Below, piece by piece: positions 38,441 through 46,813 of a stretch of DNA of 64,000 nt. Both the position numbers and the translations under genes were made by a program. Position 1 is the stretch's first letter. Each line of letters opens with the position of its first letter. Source of the stretch: Leptospira haakeii (GTDB lineage: Bacteria > Spirochaetota > Leptospiria > Leptospirales > Leptospiraceae); NCBI RefSeq assembly GCF_002812045.1, contig NZ_NPEG01000007.1:131131-195130 (forward strand), written 5' to 3'. The notes beneath the pieces were generated by a model that was given only the letters and a program-made list of their open reading frames with translations, was not told the DNA's origin and made no database searches.

Positions 38441-38623
38441 AGAATGTCCGGCACTTCTATGAAACCTCGGAAAGAATTTCTGTCCAGCGAAAATCGAGGT
38501 TGGACGAATACAAATCTGTAAAGGTTACAAACAAAACAGGTTATAGAAATTTATTTCCTATGTCCGACTTAGAATTTGGCGAGGATATAAAATAAGCGCC
38601 AATACCAACTGGGAAGGCCTATT

Positions 38624-39499
38624 ATGCAACACTTATCCATAAACCATCAAATACTTCTAATATTTTCCCCGGCAAAACCAAAACGCAAATTTTCTAGACG
38701 AGTACAGATCTTAATTTTATTATCTATATACTCATGCTCTTCTTTTCCAAGAGGAGATAAATCTTTAATTTCAAGAGAGCATCAATATTCTCTCTTTTAT
38801 ACGAATGAAGAAGGTAATGTATACAGAACAGACCTAAGTCTTAAGACAAAATATAAAGACGCATACGCAGATCTGGAAAAATTCGATTCAGAATTTATAG
38901 CCCCCCAAAAACAAAAATACACGGAAAGGATCAAAGAAGTTTCCTTATATAAATCGGAACTCAAAAAAGACAGCAGTTCTATTATAAGAAAATTAGGAGG
39001 AGTACTTGCAATCGCTGCGATCACTCCTGTCCCGTTCGCTTTTGAAACCACTTTAGTCTTGGGAACCATCTACGTGACATACCAGAAAGTAACCGAAACT
39101 CCAGAAGCGAAGATCAGAAAAAAACATGTAGAATTCCTGATCAATGAATGTGCAAATTCGGAAGACAGCTTAGAAAATTTCAAAGAAGATCATTTGGACA
39201 ATTTCGTTTCTCATTGGAAAAAGGAATTTATGAAAGAATCCAATCATTTCGTGAACGCTGATGATTGGGAAGACGTTCGTTTACTCGATACTCTTATGGA
39301 AAAATACCAGATAGATAAGGAATGGCTCAAGATCAACGCGGAATGGGAATGGAAAGCCTCTTCTCAACATTGTAATAGAGAAACCAAAGAGGAAAAAGAT
39401 AGTCGTATCCATAAGGAAGAAAAGAAATGGAAAAAGAATGGATCCAAGACTGAAAACCGCATTGGACTATCTGAAACGAGGAGACTCGAATTCCGCTAA
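38624..39499 (+). CDS. Lipoprotein-like protein of unknown function
   Basis: A 291-residue protein preceded by GGAAGG. An unusually long basic N-terminus (MQHLSINHQILLIFSPAKPK) comes before the hydrophobic stretch LILLSIYSC, a plausible lipobox. The rest is mostly charged helix with one hydrophobic hairpin (KLGGVLAIAAITPVPFAFET), and the C-terminus is Lys/Glu-rich. The last 62 bases overlap the start of the TPR gene in another frame. Not recognised. Confidence 0.65.
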   Translation: MQHLSINHQILLIFSPAKPKRKFSRRVQILILLSIYSCSSFPRGDKSLISREHQYSLFYTNEEGNVYRTDLSLKTKYKDAYADLEKFDSEFIAPQKQKYTERIKEVSLYKSELKKDSSSIIRKLGGVLAIAAITPVPFAFETTLVLGTIYVTYQKVTETPEAKIRKKHVEFLINECANSEDSLENFKEDHLDNFVSHWKKEFMKESNHFVNADDWEDVRLLDTLMEKYQIDKEWLKINAEWEWKASSQHCNRETKEEKDSRIHKEEKKWKKNGSKTENRIGLSETRRLEFR

Positions 39500-40049
39500 G
39501 TCCGTATTGATCTCTTGGACTGAGTCTGAGCCGAATAATCCTAACGCATTTTTTCATTTAGGAATGTGTCTTTCTCAATTGGGGGATATGTCCCCCGCAG
39601 AATCCGCGCTCCAAGAATGTATTCGTTTAGAACCAGCGCATGTACAAGCCTGGGTGGGACTCGGTGTTTTATTTGCCCGCAAGAAGGATAAACCTAAAGC
39701 GGAATTCCATCTTTCCAAGGCATTGGAATTGGATGATAATGATGTATTCGCCAAAAAGAATTTAGCGGCAGTTTATACCGGTGCTTCTAAATTTGATCGT
39801 GCATTGGATCTACTAAAAGATCTCCCTGAGTCCGAGTTATCAGATTCCCCCACTCTGTATGCATTAGCGATTTGTTATGTAAGAACAAATCGTTTTGAAG
39901 AAGCGAGAGAAACCTTCCAAAAATTAGAGATCGTTGGCATCCCGGACCAGGTCAAAAAAGAATATCTCCAGCTCAAACAATTGCTGGAAGAGAAACAATT
40001 CGAGCAAGGTGGGATCTGGAGTTTTCTTAAAAAAGAAGAGGACATTTGA
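39438..40049 (+). CDS. Tetratricopeptide-repeat protein
   Basis: A 203-residue soluble protein composed of about five TPR units, for example NAFFHLGMCLSQLGDMSPAE, AWVGLGVLFARKKDKPKAEF and LYALAICYVRTNRFEEARE. TPR arrays mediate protein contacts, so no enzymatic role is implied. The start overlaps the preceding gene by 62 bases. No strong Shine-Dalgarno is seen (AAGAAATGGAAAAAGA upstream). It precedes the leucine leader region and is not obviously linked to it. Confidence 0.85.
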   Translation: MDPRLKTALDYLKRGDSNSAKSVLISWTESEPNNPNAFFHLGMCLSQLGDMSPAESALQECIRLEPAHVQAWVGLGVLFARKKDKPKAEFHLSKALELDDNDVFAKKNLAAVYTGASKFDRALDLLKDLPESELSDSPTLYALAICYVRTNRFEEARETFQKLEIVGIPDQVKKEYLQLKQLLEEKQFEQGGIWSFLKKEEDI

Positions 40050-40130
40050 TGACTGCGACAGTGATGCGCAGCATTTTTTTCTTTTTTACTTGACTTCCTT
40101 TTCCAATTTGCCGAGTCTAAAAGTATAAGT

Positions 40131-40193
40131 ATGGCGCAAAATTTCTTCCAAGCTAATATGCTCGGTCTCCTCTTACTCCTTCTTTGGAGTTGA
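40131..40193 (+). CDS. Leucine-rich leader peptide of the downstream LeuA-type gene
   Basis: A 20-codon frame from the ATG at 40131 ends MLGLLLLLLWS and a TGA at 40191-40193. Codons for Leu are CTC GGT CTC CTC TTA CTC CTT CTT, so seven of the last ten residues are leucine. An internal ATG at 40158 would also give a leucine-rich 11-residue peptide. A TTGACT hexamer lies at 40090-40095, but the matching -10 is unclear. Translation of such a leader senses charged leucyl-tRNA in transcription attenuation. It is too short for normal gene callers. Confidence 0.8.
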   Translation: MAQNFFQANMLGLLLLLLWS

Positions 40194-40245
40194 GAGGACG
40201 GAAACTTGCGTGTGCAAAAACCCGCTCCTCTGAGCGGGTTTTTTT
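40167..40245 (+). promoter_or_regulatory. Attenuator: competing leader hairpins and terminator
   Basis: Terminator: CCCGCTC (40221-40227), loop CTCT, GAGCGGG (40232-40238), then a run of T to 40245. Alternative antiterminator: AGAGGACGG (40193-40201) can pair with CCGCTCCTCT (40222-40231) with one bulged base, using the terminator 5' arm. A first hairpin, ACTCC-TTCTTT-GGAGT (40175-40190), spans the leucine codons and stop. If ribosomes stall at leucine codons this hairpin cannot form and the antiterminator is favoured, which is the classic arrangement. The energies were not computed. Confidence 0.78.
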
Positions 40246-40304
40246 GTATCAGGGCTCTTTCCCGGCAAAATTCCTCGCTTGAGGCCGGAAAAAGAGAGTG
40301 CCCA

Positions 40305-41600
40305 ATGGAACAAAAACCAAACTCAGATTTAGCAACACAATATCCTTCCATCCAAGAAATGATCATACCCGGTCAGGGTTTGAAAACTCCTCCTGTATCC
40401 CCATTCTTCATGGATGTAACATTAAGAGATGGAAACCAGGCATTACGCAAACCTTGGAACCTAGAAGAAAAAGAGATCATATTTAAGAGACTTGTAAAGT
40501 TAGGAGTACAAGGGATAGAAGTTGGATTTGCTTCCGCAAGCAAACAAGACTTCGAAGCTTGCTCTTATCTTTCTTCTTTGGCTCCGGAGAATATTGCAAT
40601 CTCCAGTCTTTCTAGAGCTGTGGAGAAGGAGATAGATCTTTCTTGGGAAGCGATCCGACATGCTCCTCGCCCAAGGATCCATATAGTTTACCCTATTAGC
40701 GATTTTACGATCAGAAACGTATTAGGGATTTCAGAAAAAGAAGTTAAAGAAAACATTATACGATCAGTTGCATATGCACGCAAATTGGCCGGAAATTACG
40801 GAGAAGTGCAATTCTCCGGAGAACATTTCGGAGATTCATTGGAGAATATGGACTTTGCTGTGGAAGCTTTCCAGGCAGCCTTGGACGCAGGTGCGGATGT
40901 AGTTAATCTTCCAAATACTGTGGAAAGATACAGACCGTATTTATTTGTAGCAATGGTCCGAAAAGTTGCGGAGTCATTGCCTCAAGGAAGTAAAATTTCA
41001 GTCCATACCCATAACGATCTGGGAATGGCAACTGCAACCACTGTAGAAAGTTTTTTTGCAGGAGCCACTCAATTGGAAACTGCGTTAAACGGTTTGGGAG
41101 AAAGAGCAGGAAACACAAACACTTACGAAGTTGCGATCGCTCTTCATAATTGTGGAGTCAAAGTCGATTTGGATCTTCAGACAATTTATGAAACTTCCAG
41201 GATCGTTTCTCGTATGTCAGGAGTTCCAATCCCGGAAAAAGCACCCTTGATCGGAGAAGACGTAATCGCTCATAGAAGCGGGATCCATCAAGACGGAGTT
41301 TCCAAAACAAAAGATATGAAGAAGGGAGCCTATCGTGCTTTCGATGCGAACTTAATAGGAAGACCCGAAGGAGATAGGATCGCATTCACAAGCCAATCAG
41401 GCAAATCCGCAATTTATGAAATCTTAATACAATCTGGGATTTCCGTTTCCAAAGAAGAAGCTTCTAAATTGCAGCCTATTTTGAAATCAATCTCAGAAAA
41501 TTCAGGCGGAGGAGAATTGTCGATTGAGGAGATCAAGAGTGAATTAGGCAAGTTAAGGAGTATTGACTCACCGGATCGGAAAAAAATTTCAGTAGATTAG
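40305..41600 (+). CDS. leuA: 2-Isopropylmalate-synthase-type enzyme, short form
   Basis: A 431-residue homocitrate/isopropylmalate synthase family enzyme, predicted to condense acetyl-CoA with 2-oxoisovalerate. The catalytic motif is [19 protein letters not shown]; metal and substrate ligands are in [15 protein letters not shown] and [12 protein letters not shown]. It ends only about 110 residues after the barrel, too short for the complete C-terminal regulatory domain of about 500-560-residue LeuA, so feedback inhibition by leucine may be absent. A leucine leader and attenuator directly precede it. Citramalate synthase is an alternative, but leucine-specific control argues for LeuA. The ATG at 40305 is used; upstream in-frame sequence lies in the attenuator. 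Confidence 0.82.
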   Translation: MEQKPNSDLATQYPSIQEMIIPGQGLKTPPVSPFFMDVTLRDGNQALRKPWNLEEKEIIFKRLVKLGVQGIEVGFASASKQDFEACSYLSSLAPENIAISSLSRAVEKEIDLSWEAIRHAPRPRIHIVYPISDFTIRNVLGISEKEVKENIIRSVAYARKLAGNYGEVQFSGEHFGDSLENMDFAVEAFQAALDAGADVVNLPNTVERYRPYLFVAMVRKVAESLPQGSKISVHTHNDLGMATATTVESFFAGATQLETALNGLGERAGNTNTYEVAIALHNCGVKVDLDLQTIYETSRIVSRMSGVPIPEKAPLIGEDVIAHRSGIHQDGVSKTKDMKKGAYRAFDANLIGRPEGDRIAFTSQSGKSAIYEILIQSGISVSKEEASKLQPILKSISENSGGGELSIEEIKSELGKLRSIDSPDRKKISVD

Positions 41601-41674
41601 TACGACAATCCGGAAGAATAAAAATAAGTATTTTCAATCGGTTTCCTATACAAGAAATTGGTTCGTAATTTCCT

Positions 41675-43111
41675 ATGAATCTTTTTAGATACGGAACCGA
41701 ACGAAAGTCTTGGATTTTATTCTTATCTTCCCTTATCTACTTAGTAACTCTATCCGGTATCCAATATGCCACTCTTCAGATAGAATGGCATGATTCCGGT
41801 TCGATCTTATATGCTCTCGCAACTCCTAAATCTGTAGGGTATTTTTGGTCTTACGAATTCAGCGTACCATTTCTCCAAGAACATTGCTCCTATATACTCG
41901 GTTTACTCTCTTTTCTTTTCCATTTTTTTCCTTACCTGGAACTATGGCTGATCATTCAATGTATTAGTATCTCTTTTGGTATCGTATTATTAGAGCGCTA
42001 TTTTTCAGAAATAGTACCCGAGTTTGAATATTCCTGGGTTTTAAGTATTACTTTCCTACTCAACCCATATGTTACTCACGCGCACCTTTATCCTCATTTT
42101 GAGAACTTGTGGATCCCTCTCTTTTCGGGATTTTTACTTTATGCGAATCGAGGTTCCTTTTTAACCTCTCTACCCTTCCTTTTACTCGCATTAATGGTCA
42201 AAGAGGATGCTTGGATTTATGCAATAGGAGCAACTTCTTTACTTTTTGGGCGTGTACGAGTACGAACGCTAATATTCTATTTTATTCTAATATTATTATA
42301 TGTAGGGGTCATACTCTTCTGGTTTACCCCAACATATTTTCCGGACAAAGTATCACATTTTTCTGATAAATGGGGGAAAAGTAAATCGGAGATCTTGGTC
42401 GATCTTTTCCAGAATCCTTTTTCTTACCTCAAACTGCTAATTTCCGGACAGTTCAAATATTTATTCGTAAGCGTATTGTGTTTACCTATTTTCTCCGGAT
42501 GGAGAGCCATTCCGGGAATCGTAGTTGCAGGACTATGGATGTCTTCCATATCCCAAGACAGAGCTTTTTTCTCCTTCTATTTCGGGCTTCCGGCTATATT
42601 ATTATTTTATTATTCGATTCCTTTCGCAATTTCAAACCTATCCAATAGACTTGCCAATTTCGGAAAGGATAGGAGGTGGATACTTCTTCCCACAATCGGA
42701 CTGATTCTTATATCAGTCTTTCTTTTACTTTTCCCCGGAAATTATAGTGGTCGCGGACCTACAGTCGCAAAATTGATCAAAAGAGGAAAAGCCAATACCT
42801 TAAATTCTATCTCAGATACCTTCACTTTGGTCCGTATAAGGTCAGGATGTGAAGAAAAGGTTTTCGCTTCTTTTTCTTACGCCGCGTACTTGTTTTGCGG
42901 AAACGATATTAAGATGCCATACCATGATTGGAAAAAAATCGAATCCGGATTATGGTATCCAGACTTGGTCGTTCTACGCAGCCCGGAAGAAGAATTAGTA
43001 CCGGCCAGCAAATCAGTCAGCGAAATGATCCTTTATTTTGATAAAAATCGACTCTATCAAAAGGAAGACTATGGATCAAGAATACTTGTCTGGCGCAAGA
43101 TAGTACCTTAA
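41675..43111 (+). CDS. Multi-pass membrane protein, DUF2079-like
   Basis: A 478-residue protein with about nine hydrophobic helices. A first periplasmic loop contains WHDSGSILYALATP, where the Asp corresponds to the acidic motif of glycosyltransferase-C type folds. LLNPYVTHAHLYPHFENLWIPLF and LMVKEDAWIYAIG are the segments that recall DUF2079 proteins. It may transfer a sugar or act in cell-surface polysaccharide work, but that is inference. No signal peptide. Convergent with the 802-residue membrane protein, 10 bases between the stops. Confidence 0.7.
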   Translation: MNLFRYGTERKSWILFLSSLIYLVTLSGIQYATLQIEWHDSGSILYALATPKSVGYFWSYEFSVPFLQEHCSYILGLLSFLFHFFPYLELWLIIQCISISFGIVLLERYFSEIVPEFEYSWVLSITFLLNPYVTHAHLYPHFENLWIPLFSGFLLYANRGSFLTSLPFLLLALMVKEDAWIYAIGATSLLFGRVRVRTLIFYFILILLYVGVILFWFTPTYFPDKVSHFSDKWGKSKSEILVDLFQNPFSYLKLLISGQFKYLFVSVLCLPIFSGWRAIPGIVVAGLWMSSISQDRAFFSFYFGLPAILLFYYSIPFAISNLSNRLANFGKDRRWILLPTIGLILISVFLLLFPGNYSGRGPTVAKLIKRGKANTLNSISDTFTLVRIRSGCEEKVFASFSYAAYLFCGNDIKMPYHDWKKIESGLWYPDLVVLRSPEEELVPASKSVSEMILYFDKNRLYQKEDYGSRILVWRKIVP

Positions 43112-43121
43112 TCAATTATTG

Positions 43122-45530
43122 CTATAGTATTCTTTTTAAGGAAATCTTATCAATTTTGACACCAGACTTCCCTTCCACAAACACTCTAAATTCCAAATCA
43201 TCCGCAATAGGAAGTTTCAGTTCGAATAATAAAGTTTTAATACTGTTTTCAGTACCTTTTTGAATTTCCAATAAACGATCCGAGCCTTGATTGTATACGA
43301 CATCGAATTCCGCATTCTGGAGATTTTTTCCGAAGAATTGTATTTCATATTTTCCACCGGGCAATGTAAGAAATGGGCCATAAACAAGTGGACCTCGATG
43401 CCTTGTTGCAGAAATTGTTCCATCTTCTTCTATCTTACCAACTTTAGATAAAAATCCTCCATTAGCGGGATTCCATACCATTTCGATCGGCCCGCCAAGT
43501 GGGATTTTATCAGATGTCTCAATCTTGAAAACTTGTAGATCCAAATTTTTATGATATAGAAACTCAGGAAACTTATATACCGATTCAATGGGAAACTTTC
43601 CTTTTAAATCTAAATCTGCTACTTTAGAAAATTTTAAATTAGATTTATAACCTGAAAAATCTCCATTTTGTATGATATAAACCTTTTTATCCAATTTCAG
43701 AAGTCCGGGAACTCTATCTAAGAATTCCAAGGAATTTTGGATTAGGAAGATATTTCTTCCATACATATAACGCAGAGGACTTGCAATCGATCTTTTAGTA
43801 GTAAAGTATATACCTTCGTCGACCGGTAATGATCTGGAAAATTGTTCGTAACCTTCCAGATACCCCCCCATCATCGGCCGAAACAAAATCAAGTTCGACC
43901 TCCAGATCGTATATACGAGTCCCGATAAAAATCCTAAGATCAGGATAGAAGTTTTCCATTTTTGGTTTAAAATTGGAATCGATCGAATTCCCAAGAACGA
44001 ACCCAAGATTGCGAATGGAATAGAAATAATAACCCATCGCCTAGTGGCCCAGAAATGATCAGGGTGGATTTTTGGGTCCAATAAATACAAAAAGAGTAAA
44101 AGGGAACCTACGAAGAATAGAAAAGAGGTTCTAATTCCATTTTTCCGAAATAGAAAAAGGTCAAAAGCAAAAGGAAGGAAGATAAATAGCCAAAATGGGA
44201 CGTACCACAAAAAGGCCTGTAAAAAATTTACTCTTATACTGTCGGATGTCTTAGAGTTACTGAATTCATTTACTAAATTCGATCGAATCAAATAAATAAA
44301 TCCGATCAAACTAACAATAAAGATGTAAGTAAGGACACGCAGAATTTTCTTTCTATCTTTCAACCAAACTCTGAGATCTTCCAAAACAGTCGGCGCTTTT
44401 TTCAGCGCAATCGCCTCTATAAGAACGAAACCGATCGAAAAGCAGGCACTGATTATCAATAGTTTCACATATATCCAATGAGCCTCAATATACATTAGAG
44501 AACGACAATACGAATATATTGCTGCGATGACGCTTACTAAAGAAAATGAAAAGAAAAAGGATAAAAAATTCTTAAAGTATTTAGGAGATACTACAGCCAA
44601 ATAAACCGAGTATAAGGCTAATGCCGGAAAATAAGTAAAACCATCAATTCTAAGTAGGCAACTAATCCCAAAAATCACACCGATCGAGGACATTAGAAAT
44701 CTATTCTTGGTTTTAAAGAATGTTTGTAATAAGTAGGCGGTCAAAAGTATTAGAAACTGAGAAATTGATTCTGACAATGTCGAGCGAATATTCCATAATT
44801 GTGATACGTTCAAAACGTATAAAACCAATGCTGCACTGGCTACTAATGGATCGGAAAGCCGTCTTACGATTAGATAAAAGAGAAAGATGGATAAAAATCC
44901 AAAGACCGAATTTATTGCGAACAATCCGTACATTCCCAATAGATCGTAACCGACTGCTAAATATGCGGGCAATAAATGAAAAAAAGCGGGGAATCTCTGA
45001 TCAATTCCTTCTTTTGGATCCAGAGAAATAGCTTGGTAATCGAGTAAAACGGAATTTCCGAAAATGTTACGGATCAATCCAGAATCCGGAATATCCAGAT
45101 TAAAACCGCCTGTCTTCGCAATCACATATCCAAAAATTGTATATTGCCCCTGATCTCGTCCACCATCTATATACTGAGTAGGAAAACTGGCATATAGATA
45201 AAATGAGAACAACGAGAAAAGAACAAGAAGTAGGAGTTCTATTTTTCCTATCTCTAAGGCGGGGAACTTTTCACTTAAACCATACGATCTAGATCGCAGA
45301 AAAGCGACTAAACCTATACTTGCAAAAAATATGATGGAATAAATTACTCTATCAAAACGATAGATCCCGAGAGCAGTCAGTAGAAAGGCAGTAAGGCCAA
45401 TCCAAAGTAAGACTAAGGAGGTAGATACGATAGTTAGGCCGAGCCTTCCTAACTCTCTATATCTAGAAAGGAATAAATAGTAAACTACGACCGAGAAGAA
45501 TAAGTTTAGAAAAAAAAAGAATACTATCAA
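43122..45530 (-). CDS. GT39-like integral-membrane glycosyltransferase candidate
   Basis: An 802-residue protein with about 12 membrane helices in its first 530 residues and a soluble C-terminal part. The first long periplasmic loop contains SFPTQYIDGGRDQGQYTIFG; the acidic DGGRD resembles the catalytic Asp of ArnT/GT39 enzymes. The tail ends in a beta-sandwich-like domain (GPIEMVWNPANGGFLSKVG...KIDKISLKRIL), unusual for the family and suggestive of carbohydrate binding. The lipid-linked donor and acceptor are unknown. Downstream of, and convergent with, a second multi-pass protein. Confidence 0.68.
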   Translation of the reverse strand: MIVFFFFLNLFFSVVVYYLFLSRYRELGRLGLTIVSTSLVLLWIGLTAFLLTALGIYRFDRVIYSIIFFASIGLVAFLRSRSYGLSEKFPALEIGKIELLLLVLFSLFSFYLYASFPTQYIDGGRDQGQYTIFGYVIAKTGGFNLDIPDSGLIRNIFGNSVLLDYQAISLDPKEGIDQRFPAFFHLLPAYLAVGYDLLGMYGLFAINSVFGFLSIFLFYLIVRRLSDPLVASAALVLYVLNVSQLWNIRSTLSESISQFLILLTAYLLQTFFKTKNRFLMSSIGVIFGISCLLRIDGFTYFPALALYSVYLAVVSPKYFKNFLSFFFSFSLVSVIAAIYSYCRSLMYIEAHWIYVKLLIISACFSIGFVLIEAIALKKAPTVLEDLRVWLKDRKKILRVLTYIFIVSLIGFIYLIRSNLVNEFSNSKTSDSIRVNFLQAFLWYVPFWLFIFLPFAFDLFLFRKNGIRTSFLFFVGSLLLFLYLLDPKIHPDHFWATRRWVIISIPFAILGSFLGIRSIPILNQKWKTSILILGFLSGLVYTIWRSNLILFRPMMGGYLEGYEQFSRSLPVDEGIYFTTKRSIASPLRYMYGRNIFLIQNSLEFLDRVPGLLKLDKKVYIIQNGDFSGYKSNLKFSKVADLDLKGKFPIESVYKFPEFLYHKNLDLQVFKIETSDKIPLGGPIEMVWNPANGGFLSKVGKIEEDGTISATRHRGPLVYGPFLTLPGGKYEIQFFGKNLQNAEFDVVYNQGSDRLLEIQKGTENSIKTLLFELKLPIADDLEFRVFVEGKSGVKIDKISLKRIL

Positions 45531-45550
45531 AAGCGAAAAAATTTCCTACT

Positions 45551-46168
45551 TTAGATATCGTCTCTTTTTACGATCCCGTAAAAGATAATATTGTCCAGCT
45601 CTTGGACCAAATCTCGGATAGAATATGGGGTCTGTGCTAAGAAGTTCGGATCAAACATCGCTTCGGAAGCCGCCGAATGAATAAGAAGTACGATATCGGG
45701 GTTTACATCGGAACGAATTTCACCGTTCTTGATACCAGTCTCGATCATCTTTCTCATTGTTCTGTTTATATTTTTTTCTTTTAGAGACTGGATTTGTTTC
45801 CAAATATCAGGAGCTTGGTCACGGATCTCTCTTAAAAATTCGTTCATTCCGTGAGGGATTTCGGAGGAGAGGCAACCTCTCATTGACTGGATCTTTTCTT
45901 TGATGGATTTGTCTGGATCTTGGAAGATCCCTTCGATTCTGCCGTGAATTCTGAGATGTTTATCAGTCATCACTTCTTTTAACAATTCATGTTTATTGGC
46001 GAAGTGTTTATAGAGTGTTTTGCGACTGATCCTAAGAGTTCGAGCAATCTCTTCCATTCGAGTCTTCGCAAAACCGTATCGCAAAAATAGCTCGAACGAT
46101 TTTTCGAATATTCTCTCTCGGACTTCGTCCTTCTCTTGGGTTAGTTCTTGTTCCACGGCGCTGTGCAC
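45551..46168 (-). CDS. TetR-family regulator A of the efflux operon
   Basis: A 205-residue regulator. Helix-turn-helix: GFAKTRMEEIARTLRISRKTLYKHFANK (core TLRISRKTLYKHFANK). The C-terminus ends ELDNIIFYGIVKRDD, nearly the same as ELDNIFLYGIIRRGK in the neighbouring regulator, so the two are paralogues. Their order, RND pump then TetR then TetR on one strand, suggests one transcript and autoregulation through the TTGTTTCC operators upstream of the TolC gene. Whether they form heterodimers is unknown. Confidence 0.88.
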   Translation of the reverse strand: MHSAVEQELTQEKDEVRERIFEKSFELFLRYGFAKTRMEEIARTLRISRKTLYKHFANKHELLKEVMTDKHLRIHGRIEGIFQDPDKSIKEKIQSMRGCLSSEIPHGMNEFLREIRDQAPDIWKQIQSLKEKNINRTMRKMIETGIKNGEIRSDVNPDIVLLIHSAASEAMFDPNFLAQTPYSIRDLVQELDNIIFYGIVKRDDI

Positions 46169-46208
46169 TTTATTATCCCCCTTTCGCTTAGGAAACGATT
46201 TTTCAATC

Positions 46209-46808
46209 TCAAGACGATTTTAACGTCTCTTTTCCTCTGCGTATTATGCCATAAAGAAAAATATTGTCCAGTTCGGATATATTGACCCGACGCTCGGTCG
46301 GGCTTTGCTCCCACTTGTAAATCGCATCTGAACAGGCGATTAATGCCATGATGAACAAGTCAGGCCTCAAGTCCGCTCTGAATTCTCCTAATTTTTTCCC
46401 CTCTTCCAATAAGCTTTCAATTTCGGTATCTATTAATTGGACCCTCTTTGCCTTCACCATTCTCCATATTTCTGGAATTTGATCCTGCAATTCTTTCCAT
46501 AACGCAAAATGGCTGGGCTTACAAACATCCAATAGCTCCTTTCTCATCCTTACAAATCGTTTGGAGAAGTCCAAAGCCTGGTTATTTCGAATTCTTTTAA
46601 GTTTAAAAGAAGCCCTGGTCTGGCGATAGTCGGCGGCGGCCTTTAAAACTTCTTCTTTGTTCGAATAATATTCGTATAAGGTTTTTTTTCCGATTTTGGA
46701 CTCTTCTACAAAGTCCTCCATTTTAGTTTTTGCATAACCTTTCCGTTGAAAGACCCGAGATGCCCCGAGTAAAACTCGGAGCCTATTTTTTTTCTCGGTG
46801 AAGTCCAT
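46209..46808 (-). CDS. TetR-family regulator B of the efflux operon
   Basis: A 199-residue regulator with helix-turn-helix GYAKTKMEDFVEESKIGKKTLYEYYSNK (core SKIGKKTLYEYYSNKEEVL). It starts 5 bases after the RND stop, so translational coupling is likely. The recognition helices of the two paralogues differ (RISRKTLYKHF versus KIGKKTLYEYY), which suggests different operator preferences or a duplicate that has specialised. The C-terminal domain is about 20-30 percent similar by eye. Confidence 0.88.
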   Translation of the reverse strand: MDFTEKKNRLRVLLGASRVFQRKGYAKTKMEDFVEESKIGKKTLYEYYSNKEEVLKAAADYRQTRASFKLKRIRNNQALDFSKRFVRMRKELLDVCKPSHFALWKELQDQIPEIWRMVKAKRVQLIDTEIESLLEEGKKLGEFRADLRPDLFIMALIACSDAIYKWEQSPTERRVNISELDNIFLYGIIRRGKETLKSS

Positions 46809-46813
46809 GGCAA

